A DNA stretch of 64,000 nucleotides from the NCBI GenBank assembly GCA_033060915.1, contig CM065388.1, positions 32,038,501-32,102,500 of the forward strand, in the 5' to 3' direction. Each line of letters opens with the position of its first letter. Position 1 is the first letter of the stretch. Source of the stretch: Euryodendron excelsum (lineage: Eukaryota > Streptophyta > Magnoliopsida > Ericales > Pentaphylacaceae). The position numbers and the translations under genes were made by a program. Positions 55,296 to 64,000 of the stretch are shown one piece after another. Under the pieces are notes generated by a model. The model had not been told where the DNA came from. It did not search any database and was given only the letters and a program-made list of their open reading frames with translations.

Positions 55296-56609
55296 ATATT
55301 TCAAGGTTCCAACTCATGGACCCCTTTGAAATGTTCTTTCTATTTAAAACTATTCTCATGACTCACTTTTTCAAAACCTCCTACTCCCTTGAGATTTCAA
55401 AAGCCAACTCCATAACCTCGTCAAATGTTACCACATTCCATCTTCAAAGTATTTCCAAAAATATTTTCAAAAACTAACAAGCCTAAGGTGTCCGTATCCC
55501 TTTTATGGTTAGGGATTCCAAAGGAATATGATACATCAAGAATAACCCCAAGGTTGTCCATATAAGGATTCCAAAACCACTCTCAAAGACTTCTTCTAAG
55601 ACAAGTTCATAAAAACATCTCAAAACCCCACCTCCAAGGTTTTCAAAACAAGACATCAAAACTCTCCTGAGTTACTTCAAAGCATTGCCAAAACTCCCTT
55701 GAGTTGTCCCAAAAACATTTCAGAGCACTTCAAAATCCCCTTTCAAGAGTTTGAAAGTTCTATTTCAAAACATTTCACCATCCGATTTCAAATCAAAATT
55801 CTCAAGTCATCTTTCCAAAGATTTTAATGTGTCTTCAAAACATTCCAAAAGCCCTAGTGCGCCTATTTTCCATTGGGCTCTTGTCCGAACTACGATTGAC
55901 CTGATTCTCGCCAAATAAGATACGTAGGCAACCTAAAATGGTGCGATCATAACTTCCATTTTAACTCTAGTCCCCTTTTTTAAAAGTTTTTATCAATTCA
56001 AAGTTTCTATCTCAAACCCCTTCAAACTCCCATGTTTTCAAACTTCTTCCCAAAAACTTGCATCATGCATCATTCATCAGAAAAGTGATGACTAAACCCC
56101 CTTTTCAAAATATTAAAGTGGATATTAAGCGGACAATGGTAACCGGTTATTCTAGTGAGTGGACAAAAGGGTGATTAGACATGTAGATACCGAAATGGTG
56201 GGGTAGGGTGATGATCTTAGGATATCTTTCCTACACGTAACTAACCCCCGGACCATAGATTTCTATTTTCGAAAGACCAAAATGGAGTTATTTTCCAAAA
56301 GGGCTTGAATTTTTGCAAAGGTTGCCAAACAACCTATTTTCTTAAAAACCATCTCTTGAGGGAGTTTTCAGAATCTTTTCCAAAAACCCTAAGTTTAATC
56401 TTTGGATTAACACTAAGTTTTGGGTGTCCTAACTCACCTTAATCAAGTTAGGTGGCAACTCCTATTTTTCTAAAAAGCCTTTAATCAAACCAATTTCAAT
56501 TCAAACCTAGTCATACTTGTCATTCTAGGTGGATGAGTTCTAGTGACAGAGTTCCGTGCTTTTGTCTCCAACCCGAAAGGACCTTGGACCCAAAAACTGG
56601 GGCGCTACA

Positions 56610-57183
56610 GAAGTGAAAGGTCCTTGTCTCTCCAAACCATCTTTCTCTCAAGGCCAACACCAACTGGTGATTCAAGCGGTTTGTATGTAATCCCATGAAG
56701 ACCATAAACCCGATCTCTGTAAGAAAGGCATAGTAGGATAGAGTAGCTCACTGCATGGTACTGAACACTTGGTGAATGGCCCCTTTAAATAAGATATGCA
56801 CTCTGGGAGGGGGCACATGCTATCATGAATAAACACTATGATGATGAGCCAGATCTCCTAATGAGGGAATATCCAGCACGTCCATGTCCCCTATATCTGC
56901 ATCTGTTTGCCTCCTTCTAGAAGAAGCCCTCCCGTTGCCAGCCGCAGGGTCACCAAGGCCAGGCGTTTCATCCACTGCACCCATCTCCTGCTTAAAAAAT
57001 GAGCTCTACTAGAGGAAAAGGATCGACTAGAGGCATGCCGTCAATCGCAATCCTACCAGAAGAGGTCTTGCCAATAGACCTGTGGCTACCCTTGGAGCGA
57101 CTAAAAGTACTGCTTGAGTCAGTGCGAGCTCCCTTCCTAGACCAGCGTATCCTTTCAGAACCATCATCACCCGCATTGGCCAT
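56610..57183 (-). pseudogene. Antisense PMD-like gene, 5' fragment (TE-5)
   Basis: ATG 57183 opens MANAGDDGSERIRWSRKGAR, aligned with the TE-2 start MADAGDDGFERRR. After frame damage, 56610-56705 encodes LHTNRLNHQLVLALRERWFG and TRTFHF, parallel to NHLNRHLVLALVERWFG and TETFHF of TE-2. The gene is cut by LTR-F directly after FHF, in the middle of the domain. Confidence 0.75.
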
Positions 57184-58322
57184 CTTGAAAATCAAATCAA
57201 GGTAAAAGTATCAATATACAGTATAAATAGCCCAAAGAAAAGGAAGGAAAGGAAAAGAATGATGCAAATCTCGTTCCCCTACCCCCAACAAGTCTACTCT
57301 ATCATATCCCTCAGCTTTTAGGTTTTCCAAACTTTTCCCTTCAAAAGTCTATTTTAAAATCAATTCCTAAAGGTTTTCAAAGGTTTTCCAAAAATTCTAT
57401 TTCAAAGTCGAAATCCAAAGTTAATTTCGAAATCAAAATTTAAAGTTTTATTCAAAATCTATTACAAAAGTTTTTTTTTAAAGCTTTTCCTCCAAAAAGT
57501 TTTATTCTAAATCAAGTTCTAAAATTTTCTAATCTTTTCATTCAAAAAGTTTAATTCCAAGTCCCACTAAGTTTCTCGGGGTCTTCCCTACCAAAAAAGC
57601 CCCATCCTCAAAGGTTTTATCTCTTTTCCCTTAAAAAGATTTTATTTCAACAAAAATTTGTAGCTTTTTTCTCATTTCGAAAATTTTTGGTAGAGTCCCA
57701 TTTGTAAATGGTCCCTACAATGCTTAAAACTGTGCAACCGAATACAAACCATGCACCCCATGATATCTCAAGCACCTAGCATAGACGAACATAAAACAAT
57801 CTATACACATTCTTAAGGTTTTTGAATTTTCCTACAAATGTTTATATTTTTCAAAAATCCAAGGGTTTTCAAAATGCTTAAAAATTCATTCAAAGATAAT
57901 TCAAATATTTTCTAAAATATTCCCATATTTTTCTAAATACATAATACGAACAATTCAATCAATTTTTTAATTTTTCCTATTTTTCAAGTATTTTTCCTAT
58001 TTTTTGAAAAAGAAAAATTCAAAAATTTTTAGAAAAATATAAAACTTTCCACGATTGTTCAAAACATTTTTCTAGGATACATAGTGCAAAAATCTAGCAA
58101 GAAAATGCAAAACCTAAGCTCGTAGGTGTAAAACCCCGTTTCTTGCCAGGAAAGCCTTACGAGTAAGCAATTAAAACTACCCAAACTCAACCAAACCGGC
58201 ATCAAAACACAAAAATAATACCACTAAAGTGTTCAAAATAGATCAAAACATAGATTTTGACTACTCATATGACTCAAACAAAGTTCTACACATCAAAATC
58301 AACACAAAACCAAAAAACTCAC
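57184..58322 (-). other. Predicted leader intron of the TE-5 antisense gene
   Basis: Donor CCAAGAG|GTGAGTTTTT at 58322, acceptor TTTTCAAG|ATGG at 57184; 1139 nt. The donor context matches TE-4 (CCAAAAG|GTGAGTTTTC). Confidence 0.65.
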
Positions 58323-58377
58323 CTCTTGGAGTTCTCCAATAAAGTGTTATTCTCCGGTGACTCTCCAACGTTCCCCA

Positions 58378-59925
58378 TGTAAGCACCCCATTTTTGCCCG
58401 CTCGACAATCTTGGGTCTAACCGGACACACATTCAAACTAACACAGACATATTTAAGTCTAAATAAGTTTTTCAGACTCAATCTAGTCAATCAATCGCTT
58501 AGCAGACCCATCAGGCCCAATAGAGGCAAAATGACCAAAATATCCATAAAGAATTGCTTGGTCCAATTCTAGTTGACATGTCTTCCTAAAGATGGTGAGT
58601 TTCTATTTTAACCTTAATTCCAATCCAAGTCAATTAAACTTAATCTGGCAGGTCTTTTGAGAAAGTTAATTCCTCAGACAATAAGTTCATCAAGCACATC
58701 ACGTTTATTGAGAAAGTAAAAAATTCCTCAAAAAGCTCAGTCCCTTCAAACCTGTAGACCGGGACCAAACCCAAGTCCCTGAGATGCTGGAGTGGTTCAG
58801 TTCTAGCGCCTGCTAGCCCGCCAATGTAAAATGTTCGCTATCTGGCACGTCGGTCGGGAAAGTACCTAAGGCCCCAAGATGATAAGACCATTCAGTAGCT
58901 TCTTGAGATCAGGCACTCTTTGGAACGAAAACACACTGTCGGAGTGACAAAAACAATCACAAACATCGCAACCGTTAGAGTGACGAAAACACTCGCAAAT
59001 AGGTTGACATTGGGAATTGCCAACAAAACCCTTATGTCACAAGACCAAACACGCCTCTTGGCCGTGACACGTTTACCTAAGGACAGGATACCTTTGGAAA
59101 CAAACTCACCACACACCGTTAGAGTGATGAAAACGCTCAAAACCCGGGTCAACATCTATGCCTGCTAGCCTACTCCAGTGAAAAATGACCAAACTTTCCC
59201 TTGGGCTCTTTTGGTACACTCCTCGAGAAAGTACCTATGTCCTAAGAGCGATAAGTCCAACATTCTAAGATTGTCCTAAAGACAATTTAGCATGTTCAAG
59301 TGCTTTCCAGTCACTTCTGGACCTATTCTGAGAGTATTCGATTAAAATAACCATTTTGCCCCTAGGCACTCGATCGCCTCCAGGAACCACACCGGCTCTG
59401 AGTATCAAATTGGTTACCTTTTGGGGATGCTTCTTATAGTATTCTTAACCTTCCAATACCTTTTTGGACCATTCTGAGTCTATTCTTATAAGCCTACTGT
59501 AAAATGACTATTTTACCACTAGTGGGCTAGTCGCGTTTTCCAACCACATCGGCCCTAAGTATCAAACCGCCAATCCCTAGAAACATTCTCAATAGTGTTC
59601 CTAACATTCAAGCATTCTCAGGGGTCACTGCGAGTCCAGTCCTGTATTTTCCCGGTTCAGATGACCATTTTGCCCCTGGTAGGCCGGTCACCCTTTTCAA
59701 CTATTCCGGCAATGGTTCTCAAGCCATTTCCCTCCGGGATACCCTTTCAGAGGTCCTCATCTATTTCTAGCATTCTAGATCATTTTTGGACTTTCTAAAG
59801 TTACTTCTAGGGGAGCTAAGCTAAAAATTGTGTGGTAGTCACCGGGATAGGTGTCAAAATATTTTGCCTTGCGTGCTAAGGGTCGAAAGATATGTTTCTT
59901 GCCACCTTAAAACTTGCTTAAGTGG
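58378..59925 (+). repeat. LTR-G: start of the TE-5 3' LTR, truncated
   Basis: TGTAAGCACCCCATTTTT begins at 58378. The expected PPT just before it is missing; about 400 bp seem deleted relative to TE-2. The sequence parallels LTR-B up to the AAGTGG block (11130 in LTR-B), where LTR-H interrupts it. The promoter is therefore not included. Confidence 0.8.
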
Positions 59926-61059
59926 TGTCGCACCTCAATTTTTTGCACTTGAGAAAACACATAAGTGAGAAAAACATAATACTCTCTCATTAGAACTCAT
60001 CCTCCTACAAGGACGAGTATGACTAGGTTTGAATTGGATTTGAATAAGGGCTTTTGAAAAACATTTTGGAGTCGCTATCTAACTTGGTTAAGGTGAGTTA
60101 GGTCACCTAAAACTAAGTGTAATCCAAAGATTAAACTTAGGATTTTTGAAAAGGTTTTGGAAAACTTTCTCAAAAGAGGGTTTCTGGAGAAAACAGGTTG
60201 TTTGGCAACCTTTGAAAAGATTTAAGCACTTTTTGAAAAATAACTCCAGTTTTGGTCTCTCAAAAACAGTGATTCTAGATTCAGTAGTTGGTTACGTGTA
60301 GGGAAGATGCATTAGGCTATCACCCTATTCTGCCCTTGCGATACCTACATGTTTTTTCACCCTAGGTTCACTTGTTTAGAATATTCGATTATTCAATGCC
60401 CAATTATATCCACTTTCAAATGAATTTTATAAAGAAGTTTGATATAATGCATGACATGCAAATGCAAGAAAAAGATTTGATTTTGAAAGTAGATTTGAAG
60501 AAAAAATTTGAAGCTTGAAAAAGGTTTTCAAAATTAGAAACTTGAAATATGTTATGGAATTGAAAACTTTAAAAAGGTTGTGACCGCACCCATAAGGGTT
60601 GCCTACGTATCCTTTTGTTGGGAATCAAGTTAATCGTAGTTCGGACTCAGGGTCCGATTGAAAATAGACACTTTGAGGTCTTTGAAAAGTTTGACTTGAA
60701 AAGGTTTGAATTGGAACTTTGATTGGAAGATTGGAAATTGAATTTTGATTTAAAATTGAACTTGATGATTCGAAATTAAACTTGGAATTGACTTTGATTT
60801 GAAGAGATTGAACTTTGAAGTAGAATTTGGATTTGATTTGGAGAAATTACGTTGAGCTTTGAAATCGTCTTGACTTGAATTGAAGTTTGAAAACTATCTT
60901 GGTTTAGACTTAAGTTCAGAGAATAGTTTTTTAAAAGAATTAAAACTTCCTAACTTAGCGTTAGGGTTGAACTAGGGCTTGGTCTCCTAGGGTTTGTGCA
61001 ACCTAAGGTTGGAACATGCACTTGAAACAGAAAGGTTTGATTTGATCTTGAAAAGTTGG
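59926..61059 (-). repeat. LTR-H: reversed LTR end fragment
   Basis: Starts TGTCGCACCT in plus-strand reading, most like LTR-A in its blocks. The 5 bases before it are AGTGG. It is interrupted at 61060 by LTR-I in a TTTGAAAAGTT-type stretch; its remainder lies to the right of the window. Confidence 0.78.
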
Positions 61060-64000
61060 TGTCGCGCCCAGATTTTTCACACTCGAAGAATACACACACA
61101 AGCGGGAAGAGCACTGTACTCTCTTGTTAGAACTCACCCTCCTAGAAGAATGAGTGCGACTAGGTTTAAATTGAAAATAGATTTGAATAAAGGGCTTTCG
61201 GAAAACATTTAGAGTCGCCACCTAACTTGATTAAGGCGAGTTAGGTCACCTAAAAACTAAGCATAATCCGAAGACTACACTTAGGGCTTTTGAAAACGAT
61301 TTTTGAAAATGCTACCTCTAGAGAGGGTTTTTAAGAAAATAGGTTGTTTGGCAACCTCTGAAAAACTTTTAAGCCCTTTTTGAAAATAAACTCCATTTTG
61401 GTCTTTGAAAATAGTGATTCTAGGTTCGAAGGTTGGTTACGTGTAGGGAAGACGCACTAAGTCATCACCCTACCCCGCCCTTGCAGTACCTACATGTCTA
61501 TTTACCTTAGATTCACCTATAAGAGTCTTCAACTAATAAATGTTCAATCCTATTCACTTTAGAAAACAATATTGAAAAGAGACATGATACATGATATGTA
61601 AGTGTAAGAAAGAGAGTTGGAAAATAGATTTGGAAAAGAAAAGTTGAAGTTTGAAAAAGATTGTGACTATACCCATGAGGGTTGCCTACGTATCATTTTA
61701 GAGAAATCAGGTCAGTCGTAGTTCAGACCAGAGTCCGATAGAAAAGAGATTTTTGATTAGAAAAAGGATTTGATTTGAATTTAGAATAGAAGATTGGAAT
61801 TTGGAATTTGGAATTTAGAATTGGAGAGATTAGACTTTGATTTAGAAAGATAGAACTTGGAAGAAAGATTTGGATTTGTTTTGGAAGGATTGAGATTTAG
61901 GAAACCTAGACTTAGGAAAGATAGGTTTTTAGGAAAAGCTTGAGATTTAAGAAAGACTTGACTTGACTTGGAAGAGTTTTAGAAAAGATTGGATTTGACT
62001 TGAAAGAGTTTTAGAAAAGATTAGATTTAGGAAAGGTTCGAATTAGGAAAAATTTGAAATAGGAAAGCGTCATTTTAGGAAAGTTTTCGAATTAGGAAAT
62101 GATTTAAAATTAGGAAAGGTTTCGTTTTGAGAAAGTATTGAAATTAGAAAGTTTTTTGAATTTAGAATGTTTTGAAATTTGAAATTTTTGAAAGTTGAAA
62201 AGTTTAGAATTTAGAAAGTTTTAGATTTGGAAATATTTGAAATTTTGAATTTGGAAAGGGATGAAATTAGGAAAGGGTTGAATTAGGAAAGATTTGGAAG
62301 CTTAATGTTTAAGGAAAGATTTGAAAGTTTTGGAAAACTTATGGTTTAGGAAGGTATGAGATTAGGAAGGAGTGAATTAGGAAAGGTTTAGACTAGGAAG
62401 GATTGAGATTCCTATTTCCTAAAACAAGGGATTGGATTTTGTTTCTAAAAAGAGATGTTTTGATTTTGTATCCAAAAACAGAGGATAGGATCTCGTTTCC
62501 TAAATGAGAAGACTGGGTTCGGCTTCCTAAAGGGAAGATTGGATTGGGCTTCCTAAAGGGGAGATTGGATTTGGCATAAATTTGAAAAGATGGAGTTTTG
62601 GAAATCCTAGTTTTGGAAAAACTATAGTTTCGACGTAGAAAAAAGGTTTTCGAAATATACATAGGTTTGATATAGAAAACAGGAGATTTTAGAAACCTAG
62701 GTTTTGAGGCCAAAGTAAGGGATTGGAAATTATGCATTTGGGTAGGAAAATTAGGGTTTCCTAATTACGAGTTCTAAGGTTTTACTTAGGCTCTAAGGGA
62801 AGAAATTTTTTTTTGGAAAGTGAGTTTTTAGAAAGAGGGATTTTTTAAAGAAAATCCTAGAGACAAGTTTTTAGAAGGAAGATTTTGGAAGGAGCTTTTA
62901 GAGAGGAGTTTTTAGAAAGTAAATTTGAGAAGATAGAGTTTTTGGAAAGAAATCCTAAAGAGAAGTTTCTAGAAAGTGAATTTCGAAAAGAGAAAGTTTT
63001 TGGAAAGTAATCCTAGCGAGAAGTTTTTAGAAAGAGATTTTTAGGAAAGAGATTTAGGAAGAGAGTTTTCTAAGAAGGAAACTTAGGAAGTGTTTTTAGG
63101 TAAGGAATTTTAAAGAGTGTGTTTTGGAAAGGAGTTGAAAAGGGAGTTTTTCAAAAACAAATTTTTAGAGGGAGTTTTTGAAAATAATTTTGGAAAGGAG
63201 ATTGGAGAGAGTTTTTGGAAAGCATGTTGAAAAAGAGGTTTTTAGAAGAAGGGATTTGAAAAGAGAGTTTTTGGAAAGTATAAAAACGTCTCACCTTCCT
63301 AAAGCGATTCTAACCATAAGAAGGCTAGAACCACTTTAAGAAAGTGGTTTTGAAAACAACAAGGATTTGAAAATATGGACCATATTGGCCACTTTAAATG
63401 TAACACTTTCCTAAAGCAACCCTAGCCATGGAAAGGCTAGAATCACCCTAGGATTGTGATTTTGAAAACAAGTTTTCAAAAAGAAGATTTTGATGCAAGT
63501 TTGAAAATGATGTTAATGCAAGCTTTGAAAACGAGTTTGGAAACAAATTTTGGATGAATGCAAGATCATGATATGCACAATGCAAAGAGGGTCGTGAACA
63601 TACAAGGTTAAAGGCTTCACCACATAACCAAGGGGGCTGAATCCACATGGTCTCCGGTTAGACTAAAAGAAAGCCCCCGACATGGTGACTCTCCAAAAGC
63701 CTAATCCTACACATGGACCGGGAATTATCTTGTTTCAAGTATGCAAATAATGGGAGGAAAGAAGATGGGGGATTAAAATAGAAGAAAACCTAAGTGGGTT
63801 AGGAGTGAGAAGAGAGGAGGAAGATCCGTAAACGTAAATAAAAAGCCTACCTTGTGTCTTCTTTATTTTGCTTAGCTTTGCGCGCTTTGCTTTGCTTGTC
63901 TTGCTTCGATCTTCACTTCAATCTTAAAGAGTTTGTCTTCAATCTTCAAAACTTCAGATTGCAGCACTTCAAGTCTTCAAAGGAGCCTTTAGAGGCTAGT
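61060..64000 (-). repeat. LTR-I: reversed LTR, TE-4 subfamily, runs off the window
   Basis: TGTCGCGCCCAG start; colinear with the TE-4 3' LTR from its end block through the repeat field (61900-63250) to the region just before the TATA box (equivalent of about 31610). The target duplication would be GTTGG (61055-61059). Whether it is a solo LTR or part of an element cannot be decided here. Confidence 0.85.

Larger units (their letters stand above)
24894..56609 (+). mobile_element. TE-3: gag-only gypsy element, split by TE-4, 5' LTR lost
   Basis: Left part 24894-28421 (leader, gag) and right part 46537-56609 (spacer, antisense PMD gene, PPT, 3' LTR) become continuous when TE-4 and one GACAC are removed. 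The 3' LTR (LTR-F) differs in sequence from LTR-C, which stands where a 5' LTR would be, so the real 5' LTR was probably deleted. The right end lies inside the antisense gene of TE-5; the right flank is GAAGT (56610-56614). Confidence 0.75.
52129..56609 (+). repeat. LTR-F: complete 3' LTR of TE-3, 4481 bp
   Basis: It runs TGTAAGCACCCC ... GGGGCGCTACA. The first 14 bases and the end blocks (TAGTTCGGAC-type block reversed near 55890, AACTTGATTAAGG-type block near 56440) match the other LTRs, but most of U3 differs, so this is another subfamily. It ends exactly inside the antisense gene of TE-5. Confidence 0.88.
56610..59925 (+). mobile_element. TE-5: right-hand fragment of a gypsy element interrupted by TE-3
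   Basis: Holds the 5' half of an antisense PMD gene, its leader intron, and the start of a 3' LTR. The left part (5' LTR, gag, rest of the antisense gene) is not in the window although TE-3 should have it on its left, so it was deleted. The LTR is cut at 59926 by LTR-H. Confidence 0.75.

Overview
The window is plant nuclear DNA made almost entirely of nested LTR retrotransposons. I see no host gene, tRNA, rRNA or CRISPR array. Evidence for a plant: a Sirevirus-like Ty1-copia element, several giant-LTR Ty3-gypsy elements with Tat/Ogre-type Gag, accessory ORFs of plant-transposon families, and TG...CA LTRs with 5-bp target duplications. The species cannot be named from the sequence.

Layout. 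(1) 1-7638, + strand: the 3' part of a copia element, with integrase, RT and RNase H, a spacer carrying paired GAGTCGACTC palindromes, an accessory ORF in the env-like position, a run of polypurine motifs, and a complete 1788-bp 3' LTR (TGTTG...CAACA). (2) 7698-9521: end fragment of a reversed gypsy LTR (LTR-A). (3) 9522-24893, + strand: TE-2, with a truncated 5' LTR, broken gag, an antisense accessory gene, a PPT and a truncated 3' LTR. (4) 24894-28421 plus 46537-56609, + strand: TE-3, the same plan with a 3' LTR of another subfamily. (5) 28422-46536, - strand: TE-4, a complete 18.1-kb element inside TE-3, flanked by the target duplication GACAC. Its LTRs are about 5 kb; it has a degenerate gag, no pol, and an antisense accessory gene of another family. 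(6) 56610-59925: TE-5, the tail of a further + element, interrupted by TE-3. (7) 59926-61059 (LTR-H) and 61060-64000 (LTR-I): two reversed LTRs, the second inserted into the first.

How the parts work. None of the gypsy copies encodes protease, RT, RNase H or integrase. They are gag-only, trans-mobilised elements. Each carries, between gag and the 3' LTR and on the opposite strand, an accessory gene. TE-2, TE-3 and TE-5 carry a plant-mobile-domain-like protein; TE-4 carries a DUF7745-like protein. Conserved splice signals show this gene is spliced: a long leader intron ends at the start codon in all four copies, and a short phase-0 intron precedes the last exon in TE-2 and TE-3.

The most interesting signals are the spliced antisense gene; a two-copy noncoding motif (about 230 bp apart) conserved between gag and that gene; and palindrome arrays that occur both in the LTR promoter and just upstream of the accessory gene, in both the copia and the gypsy family. 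Coding frames are broken largely by stops explicable as C-to-T or G-to-A changes, as expected for methylated, silenced repeats. LTR truncation points, junction ends and family names are by eye and from memory; no alignment or database search was run.
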